DNA from: Solirubrobacterales bacterium
GTDB taxonomy: Bacteria; Actinomycetota; Thermoleophilia; Solirubrobacterales; 70-9
Reading direction: 5' to 3'
Assembly: GCA_025450585.1 (NCBI GenBank)
Contig: JANWHD010000046.1
Location: forward strand, 1 to 64,000
Length of the DNA stretch: 64,000 nucleotides
The position numbers and the translations under genes are program-made. This document shows, piece by piece, positions 50,132-58,323 of this stretch; positions within the stretch are counted from its first letter, which is position 1; each line of letters begins with the position of its first letter. Under the pieces are notes generated by a model. It worked only from the letters and a program-made list of their open reading frames with translations. It had not been told where the DNA came from and searched no databases.

Positions 50132-50924
50132 GCGTTACTCGTTTTGGGGCTACGTGGCGCTCATTGCCGTTTTTGGAGCGCTAGCGTATGTACCAGCGAT
50201 TGCCCTTGGTGAAGAATCGGTCCTCCCAGACTATTCCGCTTACGGAACCTGCGATGAGTTCTCGGATTCCTCCCACACCTGCCGCAAGGGTGACCCCATG
50301 GGAGTTTTTTTCACAAGCTGGAAGAGGGACGTCATCTACGAAGTCTGTGTGACCTTTCCAACGGGTCGCAAATCATGCACACCTGATCAGTTCGCCAGAG
50401 CGTACGAAAGACATGGTCACCTGATCCCAACCATCGAAGGGACCACAACGGTCGTTTGGTTTGTCGAAGGAACACAGATCGGAACATGGACATTCAATGT
50501 GCTTTACAAAGCAATAGTTCCCAGGTTCGGCGTCAGCCCTCTGGTCGTCTCCGGTACCAATCGCCTTTTCGGGCTGCAGGTCAGGCACGTTCCGGATGAC
50601 CTGAGAGTCAGGGCCTGGCGAGAGTGCCCAAAAAACTGTGAGCTGAAGCTGCGCCTGATCTCGCGTCGAAATGAAGTCCGGCGCTACAGGCTCGTGGGGC
50701 CACCGAGCAATTCGACTTTCTCCTTCGGAGAGACGCTTTACGTCCAGGTAGACGCGCCGCTAAAGCGCGATCACGGCGATCTGATCTGGGGGCGCGTCTA
50801 TAGGGGAAAGTTGGTGCGCGACCCCGGTGGTGGACCTCGGGACACCGCGATTCACCGGATCGGCGAGCTGCTCTGTACGCACCCCACTAGGACCTATAGA
50901 GCCGCGTTCGACTGTAGCTTTTGA
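50124..50924 (+). CDS. Secreted paralog B2
   Basis: A 266-residue exported protein starting at ATG 50124, overlapping the preceding gene. Signal peptide (VALIAVFGALAYVPAIALG). Cysteines are concentrated in the N-terminal third (YGTCDEF, HTCRKG, YEVCVTF, KSCTPDQ). The family core reads VSPLVVSGTNRLFGLQVRHV then LRVRAWRECPKNC. Similar in layout to B1 and B3. GC is visibly lower than the chromosome average, suggesting foreign or relaxed sequence. Confidence 0.7.
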   Translation: MGRRYSFWGYVALIAVFGALAYVPAIALGEESVLPDYSAYGTCDEFSDSSHTCRKGDPMGVFFTSWKRDVIYEVCVTFPTGRKSCTPDQFARAYERHGHLIPTIEGTTTVVWFVEGTQIGTWTFNVLYKAIVPRFGVSPLVVSGTNRLFGLQVRHVPDDLRVRAWRECPKNCELKLRLISRRNEVRRYRLVGPPSNSTFSFGETLYVQVDAPLKRDHGDLIWGRVYRGKLVRDPGGGPRDTAIHRIGELLCTHPTRTYRAAFDCSF

Positions 50925-50939
50925 GGGGTCGAGCCAGGT

Positions 50940-51310
50940 CTCTTCTTGGAGAGTCGTCGAGTCGGGGTGTAGAGGATGTCGATGCTCGCTGACGACAACG
51001 CGGTCGGGGCGGTGCTCGTCTCTCCCGGTACAACGCACCCTGAAATTCCGGGAGGTGCGGTGGCTAGGATGCCCGGCTATCGCAGCCGAAGCTCAGATAG
51101 ACAGACCGCTGGCGCGCACCGTCGGCAGCACGATCTTCATCAGCCGCTGGCTGCAGGCGCCGCCGCCAACACCTCCTCCGACACGATGCTCTGGCAAACC
51201 ACTCCGACGGCCACGCTCCGGCTTCGGTGATCGATTGACCCCGCGGTGCATGCACTCGGGCGCGGCGAGGTCGGGCCCCGCTTCGGCAACCATGGTCCGC
51301 CCATCCGCGG
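50940..51310 (-). pseudogene. Decayed copy of the uracil-DNA glycosylase gene
   Basis: This stretch aligns on the minus strand with the intact gene at 52423-53085. At 51253-51285 it matches 52687-52719 nearly base for base (TGCATGCACTCGGG-CGGCG), giving GPDLAAPECMHR against EPDLAAPECMHR. At about 50955-50990 it matches 52505-52545 (GAGTCGTCGA...GGTGTAGAGG). The reading frame is broken in several places. It marks the end of the first unit of a tandem duplication. Confidence 0.7.
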
Positions 51311-51322
51311 GAACAGTCATCT

Positions 51323-51532
51323 AGCTGCGCTACTGTTCCATCAGTGTGGGGACGGGCGGTGAATTCCATCAGTGACCTCGGCGGAAGGGGGGCGCTACTC
51401 AGTCCCAACCTCGCGGGGAGCGAAGCGGCGCAGGTGCTTGTTGAAACCGAAAGCGAGGAAAGCAGCTTTGCTCCTCCGGCCGAACCTGAACAGTCATCAC
51501 CACCTGAAGTAACGGTTGCTCCCAATGGGTAA
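51323..51532 (+). pseudogene. Truncated copy of the membrane-anchored Pro-rich gene
   Basis: The 5' part (51323-51375) aligns with the start of the gene at 49730 (GCGCTAC-GTT-CATC-GTG) but runs into a stop. The membrane helix is deleted. The 3' part is intact and ends EPEQSSPPEVTVAPNG, matching the first copy; it still overlaps the next gene's ATG by 8 bases. Confidence 0.7.
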
Positions 51533-52397
51533 GACGAGAGGCACCCTGCTCATCGTCCTCGCCGCGCTCCTCACCGGCCTACTCACGCCCGGCATCGGCC
51601 AGGCCAAAGATCTGGACCAGATAGAGGTCAAGGTAGTCGAGGCGCCTCCCGGCGGCTTGATAGAGGTCGTTGAGGGTCAGTACTTCTCGCTTCCAAGCCT
51701 GCCGTTCGCCAGCGATACGTCGCGGATCCGCCTCACCATTCCCTCCATACCCGGTGGAGTCCATGTCGGCGATGGCTACGCTGGGCTCAGCGATGAACCC
51801 GTCTTTCACACTCGGCATCTGAGGAGCCACGGAGTAAAAGCTGACGTCACATACACGCTGGTAGCAACGGAGCTCAAGCTCAATGGCTCCCAGCAAGTCG
51901 TAGCGACCTATGAGTTCCTGATGCACTCCCTGCCAGCCGTCTCGAGAGTTCACATCAGTGCGCTGATACTGAGGGGTCGCCCCCATCTGGTTGGGCTCAA
52001 GCTCTACAACATCGGCAAAGACGATCGGGTGAAGGCATGGGGATTCGGATTCGGCGCCCCGCGAGGGCCGTTCGAGTTCGGCCTGCGGCTGACCGGCAGT
52101 ACCCGCTCGACTCGCACCTACGCTATACCCGGCGGGCTGCGTTGGGCGCGCAAGTCCAACCCCAAGATCAAGCTGAACGTGGCCCCTCCGCCCGGTGCCG
52201 AAAAATACGGCGTGCCGGTCCTGGGCCGCCTTCTCGCCGGGGTTTTCCGGACGAACCACAGAGGCAACACCGTCTTCAGGAAGACCGATCACTGGAAACG
52301 GTGTACGACGAGCCTTGCCAACGAGAAATTCGCCAATCGACCCCCATTCCCTGAGAGCTGCGTGCTGCTGGGGTGGAACCGGTGGAACCAACCCTAG
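51525..52397 (+). CDS. Secreted paralog B3
   Basis: A 290-residue exported protein starting at ATG 51525 within the tail of the truncated gene. Signal peptide TRGTLLIVLAALLTGLLTPG. The family core is VHISALILRGRPHLVGLKLY, then RVKAWGFGFGAPRG, LRLTGSTRSTRTYAIPGGLR and VAPPPGAEKYGVPVLGRLLA. C-terminal cysteines (RCTTSL, ESCVLLG) are similar to those of B1. It ends 26 bases before the convergent UDG gene. Confidence 0.7.
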   Translation: MGKTRGTLLIVLAALLTGLLTPGIGQAKDLDQIEVKVVEAPPGGLIEVVEGQYFSLPSLPFASDTSRIRLTIPSIPGGVHVGDGYAGLSDEPVFHTRHLRSHGVKADVTYTLVATELKLNGSQQVVATYEFLMHSLPAVSRVHISALILRGRPHLVGLKLYNIGKDDRVKAWGFGFGAPRGPFEFGLRLTGSTRSTRTYAIPGGLRWARKSNPKIKLNVAPPPGAEKYGVPVLGRLLAGVFRTNHRGNTVFRKTDHWKRCTTSLANEKFANRPPFPESCVLLGWNRWNQP

Positions 52398-52422
52398 TGG
52401 TGAACAGCCCCGAGAATCGCGC

Positions 52423-53085
52423 CTAGTACGGGGGAAGATCCTCGTACCACTCCCCGAGCGTCTTGAAAGACCGCCAGAAGCGCTGCTTGGCGTTCTCTTC
52501 GTCGAGCGAGTCGTCGATGTCGGGGGTGTAGAGGGCGTCGACGGTGGGGGTGAAGGCCTGGATCTCGCCCTCGAGCGGCTCGATCGGGCGGGAGAGGGGG
52601 ACGTCGAGGTTGTTGAGCACGCGCAGCGCGGGCTCGCCCATGACGACGACGATCTTCGGCTGCACGATCGCGATCTCCTCGACCACGCGGTGCATGCACT
52701 CGGGGGCGGCGAGGTCGGGCTCGGCTGTCGGGCACTTGACGCAGAGGGTCCCGTAGACGACGAGGGGGTCGATGCCGAGCCGCTTGAAGCTCTTCATCAG
52801 CGCGTTGCCGGCCCGGCCGTAGAAAGCGACGCCCTCTTCGATCTCCGCCGCGGCAGGCGCCTGCTTGAGCATGAAGACGTCCGCCTGGGGATGACCGGAG
52901 CCGAGCACCGGCATCAGCTTGCCGCGCGGGCAGTGCGGGCAGGCCTGAAGCTCGTGGGTCAGGTGGTTGAGCTCGCGGATCGCACGCTCGAGGTACTTCT
53001 CCTTGATCTCGTCGTCGGTCGCCGGCATGCTCGGCGCCTTCTTTGACGAACCGCGCTCGGCTCCTCTCGCGCGGCCCGCCTGCAT
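52423..53085 (-). CDS. Uracil-DNA glycosylase, Fe-S (family 4-like)
   Basis: A DNA repair enzyme of about 220 residues. An N-terminal CxxC (ACPHCPRGKLMPVLG) and later cysteines (LCVKC...PECMHR) can bind a 4Fe-4S cluster. The active-site region is modified relative to family 4 (MLKQAPAAAEIEEGVAFYGR in place of GEAPGxxEDxxGxPFVG). IVVVMGEPALRVLNN is conserved. The start overlaps the PHP gene stop (TGATG); ATG 53028 (MPATDDEIKEKYLER) is an alternative. A decayed copy lies at 50940-51310. Confidence 0.85.
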   Translation of the reverse strand: MQAGRARGAERGSSKKAPSMPATDDEIKEKYLERAIRELNHLTHELQACPHCPRGKLMPVLGSGHPQADVFMLKQAPAAAEIEEGVAFYGRAGNALMKSFKRLGIDPLVVYGTLCVKCPTAEPDLAAPECMHRVVEEIAIVQPKIVVVMGEPALRVLNNLDVPLSRPIEPLEGEIQAFTPTVDALYTPDIDDSLDEENAKQRFWRSFKTLGEWYEDLPPY

Positions 53086-54380
53086 CAGCTCTTGCCGGCG
53101 CTCCCCGCCGAGCGTCGTTTCCGCGGCTGCCCGCCCCGCACCGGCTTCGCGTTCGGGACGCGCCGCTTGGGCGCCTTCGGCCGCCCGGTGGTCTGCAGCA
53201 GCTTCAGCGTCTGCACGTAGACGAGGTTCTTGTGCTTGCGGGTGATGTCGGCGTCGCGCATCGCCTCGAGGAACTCCTGTGGCCCGTCGAAGTCGTGGAT
53301 GCGGACCCGCACGCTGCCCAGCCCCTGGGCGACGTGGCTGTCGGAGCCGGCGCCGGGGACGATCCGGTACTTGCGGGCGAAGCGCTCGGCCTCCTCGTTG
53401 AAGGCGGTCAGCGCCACCCGTGGGTTGAAGACCTCGAGGATGTCGATCTCCTCGACGATGTCGAGCAGGTGCTCGTAGTCGGGCACCGAGTGGAAGCGGT
53501 CGAAGGGGTGGGGGACGTAGACGAGCCCGCCCTGCTCGCGGATCGCGGCGATCGTCTCCGCCATCGTCATCCCGCGCGGGATCTTCTCCTCGAGGAAGAG
53601 GCCGATTACCTCGCCCTGCTCGGCGGTCTTCACCTCCTCGGCGACGATCACCTCCAGGTCGTCCATGCCCTCGGCGATCCTGCGCGCCTCCAGGGCGCCC
53701 GAGACCTCGTTGTGGTCTGTGATCGCGATCGCGCCGAGGCCGCGGTCGCGGGCGGTCTCCAGCAGCACCTCCACCGGCGTCGCGCAGTCGGGCGAGTGAT
53801 CGGTGTGCATGTGCAGGTCGACCTCGATCAGCGGGCGCCTGGCGATGCGGCGGCGCACCTCGGGGTCCCCGGCGGGGTCGTGGCGGCGGGCCGCCAGGCG
53901 GAGGTAGATCCCCTCCAGCTCGGCGGCGACCAGCGACCAGTCGCGATCGGTCCCGCCCGGCGCCAGCAGCTCGTAGGAGGCGGGGAAGTAGCGTTCCAGC
54001 AGCTGGCCGGTCTCGGGCGTGGTCACGGTCCGCGCGTCGAGGCGGCCGAAGAAGATCTCGACCAGCGGTCGCGCGACCTGGGTCGAGAGCACCCTCTCCT
54101 GCGGCGCGTGGAAGGTGGCGACGTTAAGCGCAGAGGAGTGCCGGAGTGCCGAGGAGGAGACCCGGGGAGCGAAGGGCTCGTGGACGTGGACGACGTCAGA
54201 GGGCGTCCCGCGCAGCAGCTTTTTGACCTGGTCGCCGACGCCGGCGATCCGGACCCGGTGGCCGCGGCCCTCCAGCTCCTCCGAGACGCGCTCGATGAAC
54301 TGGTTGACCGGGTTCTCGGTGCCCCGCCGGTAGGGCGTGACCTGGACTATCGAAAGCTTTTCTGGCACGGGACGCAGCAT
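53085..54380 (-). CDS. Half glycosyltransferase fused to a PHP phosphoesterase
   Basis: A 431-residue fusion. Residues 9-165 are the N-terminal Rossmann half of a GT4 glycosyltransferase (YRRGTENPVNQFIERVSEEL, DVVHVHEPFAP, VATFHAP, LLAPGG). The donor-binding half with its E-x7-E motif is missing and only the final helix remains. From residue 187 a PHP domain follows with metal motifs DLHMHTDHSPD, ITDHNEVSG, EEVKTAEQGEVIG, PHPFDRF and GSDSH. A basic tail ends the protein. Position next to ino1 suggests a role in inositol-lipid or sugar-phosphate metabolism (inference). Confidence 0.85.
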   Translation of the reverse strand: MLRPVPEKLSIVQVTPYRRGTENPVNQFIERVSEELEGRGHRVRIAGVGDQVKKLLRGTPSDVVHVHEPFAPRVSSSALRHSSALNVATFHAPQERVLSTQVARPLVEIFFGRLDARTVTTPETGQLLERYFPASYELLAPGGTDRDWSLVAAELEGIYLRLAARRHDPAGDPEVRRRIARRPLIEVDLHMHTDHSPDCATPVEVLLETARDRGLGAIAITDHNEVSGALEARRIAEGMDDLEVIVAEEVKTAEQGEVIGLFLEEKIPRGMTMAETIAAIREQGGLVYVPHPFDRFHSVPDYEHLLDIVEEIDILEVFNPRVALTAFNEEAERFARKYRIVPGAGSDSHVAQGLGSVRVRIHDFDGPQEFLEAMRDADITRKHKNLVYVQTLKLLQTTGRPKAPKRRVPNAKPVRGGQPRKRRSAGSAGKS

Positions 54381-54517
54381 AAGGACCGATCCCGGCAGGG
54401 ATCGGAGGGACTGGGACGTCGGGGGTAGGTTTCCGGGCCGGCCTTCGGCCGGGAGTTCCCGGAAACCTACCCCCGACGTCCCTTCAACTCAAAGCGAAAC
54501 CTTCTGTGGTCCTTATG
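54378..54517. repeat. Nested palindrome between ino1 and the PHP gene
   Basis: Inner hairpin: perfect 24-bp arms 54413-54436 and 54459-54482, with a further small stem in the loop (CCGGCCTTCGGCCGG). Outer arms CATAAGGACC (54378-54387) and GGTCCTTATG (54508-54517) enclose it. An extra 8-bp hairpin (CCGATCCC-GGCA-GGGATCGG) lies at 54386-54405. It overlaps the ino1 stop and the PHP start, so it may attenuate read-through between them. Confidence 0.6.
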
Positions 54518-55682
54518 ATTCGACCTCGGCGGCCTGCTTCTCCGCCTTGGCCTTGCCGCGTGCGTTTGCCGCGATGAACTCCTCGGTGCGTTCGCGCGCT
54601 TCGTCGTCGGGGCGCTGGGAGTGCGGCGACTTCATCAGGTAGCTGGACGGCCCGTCGAGCTGGCCGGCGATGCCGTTGTTGAGCGCCAGCTTGATCAGCC
54701 GCACCGCATCGATGACGACCCCGGCCGAGTTGGGCGAGTCCCAGACCTCGAGCTTCAGCTCGACGTTGAGCGGCACGTCGCCGAAGGCTTTGCCCTCGAG
54801 GCGGATGTGCGCCCACTTGCGGTCGGTGAGCCAGGCGACGTAGTCGGAGGGGCCGACGTGGACGTCCTCGTCAGGCAACTCGTGCCCCATGATCGAGGTG
54901 ACCGCGTTGGTCTTGGAGATCTTCTTCGAGTCGAGCCGCTCGCGCTCGAGCATGTTGAAGAAGTCCATGTTGCCGCCGACGTTGAGCTGCGAGGTGCGCT
55001 CCATGCGCACGCCACGGTCGTGGAAGAGGCGGGCGAGCTGGCGGTGGACGATCGTCGCCCCAACCTGGGACTTGATGTCGTCGCCGATGATCGGCAGCCC
55101 GGCCTCCTGGAAGCGCTTGTCCCAGTAGTCCTCACGGGCGATGAAGACGGGCAGACAGTTGACGAAGCCGACGCCGGCCTTGAGCGCCTGCTCGACGTAC
55201 CACTTGGTCGCGTCCTCGGAGCCGACCGGCAGGTAACAGACCAGAACGTCGGCCTTGGTCTCCTTGAGGATGCCAACGACGTCGGCGGTTTCGCCCGGAG
55301 CTTTGACGATCTTCTGCTTGAGGTACTTGCCGAGGCCGTCGAGGGTCATCCCCCGTTCGACCTTGACGCCGAGGCTGGGCACCTCGGCGAACTTGATCGT
55401 GTCGTTCTGCCCCGACCAGATCGCCTCGGAGAGGTCCTTGCCGACCTTCTCTGAGTCGATGTCGAAGGCGGCGACGAACTCGACGTCGCGGACGTGGTAG
55501 CCGCCCAGGTCGACGTGCATCAGACCGGGCACTTCCTCGCTGGGGTCGGCGTCCTTGTAGTACTGGACGCCCTGGATGAAGGAGTTGGCGCAGTTGCCGA
55601 CGCCGACGATCGCGACGCGGACCTTCTCGTCCGTGCGGGCGGCGCCGTTGCTGCTGCCGTTTGCTCCGTTGCTATCGCTCAT
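54513..55682 (-). CDS. ino1: Inositol-3-phosphate synthase
   Basis: Converts glucose-6-phosphate to 1L-myo-inositol-1-phosphate, the first step to phosphatidylinositol and mycothiol. NAD-binding [18 protein letters not shown], then [20 protein letters not shown], and the catalytic region [18 protein letters not shown] and [16 protein letters not shown] are intact. The length of 389 matches actinobacterial enzymes. An N-terminal Ser/Asn/Gly-rich tag of about 15 residues is unusual. It heads, with the PgsA-like gene upstream, an inositol-lipid cluster. Confidence 0.95.
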   Translation of the reverse strand: MSDSNGANGSSNGAARTDEKVRVAIVGVGNCANSFIQGVQYYKDADPSEEVPGLMHVDLGGYHVRDVEFVAAFDIDSEKVGKDLSEAIWSGQNDTIKFAEVPSLGVKVERGMTLDGLGKYLKQKIVKAPGETADVVGILKETKADVLVCYLPVGSEDATKWYVEQALKAGVGFVNCLPVFIAREDYWDKRFQEAGLPIIGDDIKSQVGATIVHRQLARLFHDRGVRMERTSQLNVGGNMDFFNMLERERLDSKKISKTNAVTSIMGHELPDEDVHVGPSDYVAWLTDRKWAHIRLEGKAFGDVPLNVELKLEVWDSPNSAGVVIDAVRLIKLALNNGIAGQLDGPSSYLMKSPHSQRPDDEARERTEEFIAANARGKAKAEKQAAEVES

Positions 55683-55743
55683 GAAATTCGAAGTCCTTCC
55701 TCGATCGGGCTAGGTCGCAATGGACACCCGTGGCCGGGACTGG

Positions 55744-56409
55744 TTACAGGTCTGAGGGGGTTGATGCCTCGCTTGAAAGCTGGTTTCGGACGTGCCACAC
55801 ACGCTGGATCGTCGTGACGATGGTCAGCACCGCGATCAGGTAGACCGCCGGGGCCAGAAGCTCGAAGTCGCCGATCCCGGCGCCCTTGGCGAAGACCAAG
55901 CCGATGGAGAGTATGACTACCCGCACCGGTCGCGTCGCCAATCCCACCTTGCACTCGACCCCGAGCGCCTCGGCGCGGGCACGCGTGTAGGAGACCATCA
56001 GCGAGCCGAGCACCGCGACCACGCACATCGCGGCGGCGAAATCCTGCCCGGTGGCGGCGAAGTAGCCGGCGACGGCGGCCAGCACGACCCCCTCCTCGAT
56101 CCGGTCCAGGGTCGAGTCGAGGAAGGCGCCGAAGAGCGTGCCCTTGCCCGACATCCGCGAGTAGCGACCGTCCAGCGTGTCCATCACCGAGCCGACCACG
56201 AAGGCGACGCCGGCGAGGAAGAAGAGGCGCTGGGTGACGAGCCCCGCCGCGACCAGGTTGCCGACGAGACCGGCGATCGAGATCGCGTTCGGAGTCAGCC
56301 GCGACTCGATCAGGCGCTCGCGGGCGTAGGCGCGGAGCTCCTGGCCGTTGCGGGCCTGGCGGCCGTTGCGGCGGCTGCCAGGAGCCCTTTGGGGCGCCGA
56401 GGGTTCCAT
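55744..56409 (-). CDS. CDP-alcohol phosphatidyltransferase (probable PI-phosphate synthase)
   Basis: A 221-residue membrane enzyme with about six helices. The catalytic motif is D77-x2-D80-G81-x2-S84-R85-x8-G94-x3-D98-x3-D102, where Ser replaces the usual Ala. Joins CDP-diacylglycerol to an alcohol phosphate; the neighbouring ino1 gene makes inositol phosphate the likely acceptor, as in actinobacterial PgsA1. The N-terminal 25 residues are basic and disordered. Same strand as ino1, 61 bases upstream. Confidence 0.9.
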   Translation of the reverse strand: MEPSAPQRAPGSRRNGRQARNGQELRAYARERLIESRLTPNAISIAGLVGNLVAAGLVTQRLFFLAGVAFVVGSVMDTLDGRYSRMSGKGTLFGAFLDSTLDRIEEGVVLAAVAGYFAATGQDFAAAMCVVAVLGSLMVSYTRARAEALGVECKVGLATRPVRVVILSIGLVFAKGAGIGDFELLAPAVYLIAVLTIVTTIQRVWHVRNQLSSEASTPSDL

Positions 56410-56439
56410 CGACGGCAGGCTAGACGATGGGGCCGAGGC

Positions 56440-57219
56440 CTACGCCTCGGCCTCGCGTGGGACCTTGGCGCGGAAGGCCCAGGCCTCCGGCCGGGCCCGG
56501 GCGAGCAGCCACTGCGCAACCAGGAGAGCGCCCAGCGCCACTCCCCAGCCGAGCACGACGTCGACCCAGTAGTGGTTGGCGGTGACGATCGTCACCCAGC
56601 TGACCAGCAGCGGCCACATCACCCAGAGCACTTTCGAGACGGTGCGGCGGCAAACCATCACGCCGGTGCCGCCGATCATCATCGCGAAGGCGCAGTGCAT
56701 GCTCGGAACGGCCGCGTAGGGGTTGATGAAGATCTTCGCCAGGGATGAGTCGTGGCCGACGTCGGAGTAGGCGCTGAGCGTGTCGACGAAGCCGTACCCG
56801 GGGAACATCCGCGGCGGCGCGGTCGGGTAGACCGTGTAGCCGATCAGCGCGATCCCCATCGCGACGACGAACATGTTGCGCACGAAGTAAAAGGACTCGT
56901 TGCGGAACAGGTAGAGCCAGAGCAGGAACCCGATCGCGACCGAGAACTGGGCGTTGAGATAGATCTGGTTGGCGAAGTCGATCACCCATTGCGCCGGCAG
57001 GAAGAAGGCCTGCAGGCTCGGCTCGAAGAAGGTGCCGATCGACTGCTCGAAGTCGATCACCTGCCGGCCGTGGGCGAAGGCGAGGGCCCGCTCGGAGTCG
57101 ACGATGCCGCGAACGAAGGTGTAGGCGAGGTCGACGCTGACCAGGATCGCGATCTGGCGGCCGAAGTCGCCCCAGCCGTGGGGCAATCGTGCCGTGGCGG
57201 CATCGAAAGCGCGACGCAT
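56440..57219 (-). CDS. PAP2-superfamily membrane protein (IPC-synthase-like)
   Basis: A 259-residue membrane protein with six helices. PAP2 motifs C2 (VPSMHCAFAMMIGGTG) and C3 (TANHYWVDVVLGWGVALG) are intact, with the catalytic histidines. The layout resembles the AUR1/inositol phosphorylceramide synthase-like PAP2 group. In the inositol-lipid cluster it may act as a lipid phosphatase or phosphotransferase at the outer face of the membrane (inference). 30 bases upstream of the CDP-alcohol phosphatidyltransferase gene, so the two are co-transcribed. Confidence 0.88.
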   Translation of the reverse strand: MRRAFDAATARLPHGWGDFGRQIAILVSVDLAYTFVRGIVDSERALAFAHGRQVIDFEQSIGTFFEPSLQAFFLPAQWVIDFANQIYLNAQFSVAIGFLLWLYLFRNESFYFVRNMFVVAMGIALIGYTVYPTAPPRMFPGYGFVDTLSAYSDVGHDSSLAKIFINPYAAVPSMHCAFAMMIGGTGVMVCRRTVSKVLWVMWPLLVSWVTIVTANHYWVDVVLGWGVALGALLVAQWLLARARPEAWAFRAKVPREAEA

Positions 57220-57254
57220 CCGGTGATTGTAATTCGTGTGTTAACGGATGGGTG

Positions 57255-57358
57255 GGGATGGGCGGACCCCTTCCCCAGGAGACCGTCCGTATCGCAGTAG
57301 GTCAGTTGCGGAAGGTCATCGCTCCCACAGCCTCCTGGGGAAGGGGTCCGCCCATCCC
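57255..57358. repeat. 27-bp perfect inverted repeat with 50-base spacer
   Basis: Arms 57255-57281 and 57332-57358 are exact complements (one arm begins GGGATGGGCGGACCCC). The 50-base spacer 57282-57331 has no gene. It lies between the alpha/beta hydrolase stop and the PAP2 start on the same strand. Too long a loop for a simple terminator; a structured RNA or a small non-autonomous element is possible. Confidence 0.6.
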
Positions 57359-57368
57359 TCGACAGCTA

Positions 57369-58187
57369 TCAGGCGACGAATTCCAAGACCTCGTCCACGA
57401 GCTTGGGGTCCTCTAGCCAGGGCCAGTGGCCGGCGGCTGGGACCACTTTTAGCGTGGAGCTTGGGAGGGCCGATGCGTATGCCTCTGCGAAGCGGGTGGG
57501 GAGGTAGATGTCTCGGTCGCCCCAGATGATCTGGGTGGGGCAGGTGAGCTTGTTCAGGTCCTTGCCGGCTAGGGCCAGGCGGTCGGGGTCGGCGTGGCGG
57601 TAGAGGGCGAGGACGGCACGGGAGGTGCCCTTATCCCAGCGACGCCAGACCATGTCGACGAACTCGGGGGGAAACGGGCGGCGGTCGCCGCGGGCCTGGC
57701 GCAGGGTCCGCTCCATGCCCCAGCGGGTGGTGGTCGCGTTGGCGAGCTCGCCCCAGGGGCGGCGACGCCAGATCTGCGCGACCCAGTGCCAGCGGTAGCC
57801 GGGCAGCAGCGGCACGGCGTCGATCGCGACCAGCTTCTCGACCAGCTCCGGCCGTCGCTGCGCCCCGATCAGCGCCAGCGCCCCCCAGTCGTGCACGACC
57901 AGCTTGCGCTGGGTCACCCCCAGCTCGTCTAGGCACTTCTCGAGAAAAGCCGAGAGTCCGAACATCGAGTAGTCGAACCGCTTCGGGTCCGGCTTGTCCG
58001 AGCGCCCCCACCCCGGCATGTCGATCGCCACAGCCGGGCCTCCCCGCTCCAGAAACGGAAGCCAGTCCTCACTGTGCGTCGGGTTCCCGTGGCAATAGAC
58101 CACCGGCGTCCCGTCCCCGGGCACCCGCCGATAGAAGACCCGCACCCCGTCCACCACAAGCTCCGACTCTTCGACCTTGCCCGGCAT
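57369..58187 (-). CDS. Alpha/beta hydrolase, haloalkane dehalogenase/epoxide hydrolase-like
   Basis: About 272 residues from ATG 58187 (MPGKVEESELVVDGVRVFYR). Oxyanion motif YCHGNPTHSEDW, nucleophile elbow VVHDWGAL with Asp as nucleophile, acid in IIWGDRDIYLP and catalytic His in AGHWPWLEDP. Asp nucleophiles in this fold are found in haloalkane dehalogenases and epoxide hydrolases. The longer open frame to 58748 overlaps the nth gene and is a shadow. Confidence 0.9.
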   Translation of the reverse strand: MPGKVEESELVVDGVRVFYRRVPGDGTPVVYCHGNPTHSEDWLPFLERGGPAVAIDMPGWGRSDKPDPKRFDYSMFGLSAFLEKCLDELGVTQRKLVVHDWGALALIGAQRRPELVEKLVAIDAVPLLPGYRWHWVAQIWRRRPWGELANATTTRWGMERTLRQARGDRRPFPPEFVDMVWRRWDKGTSRAVLALYRHADPDRLALAGKDLNKLTCPTQIIWGDRDIYLPTRFAEAYASALPSSTLKVVPAAGHWPWLEDPKLVDEVLEFVA

Positions 58188-58204
58188 CGCTCCGAAGCCT
58201 ATGG

Positions 58205-58293
58205 CGCGCGGGTCCTGTCGCGGGGGAAGGGGGGCGCTGCGGGCGGGCGCACGGCCCCGTCCTCGACCCCCCAACCCCCACGCCACCCGCGCG
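58205..58293. repeat. Covarying palindromic element, copy B
   Basis: Outer arms 58205-58213 and 58285-58293 (CGCGCGGGT/ACCCGCGCG). Inner arms GGGGG-AA-GGGGGG (58222-58234) and CCCCCC-AA-CCCCC (58267-58279). The linker TCCTGT, the loop CGCTGCGGGCGGGC...CGTCCTCGA and the 3' CGCC are shared with copy A at 62820-62906, but the arms differ in sequence. It lies between the divergent hydrolase and nth genes. Confidence 0.75.
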
Positions 58294-58323
58294 AGATGCG
58301 TCTGCGGATAGCGTCCCAGCCTG

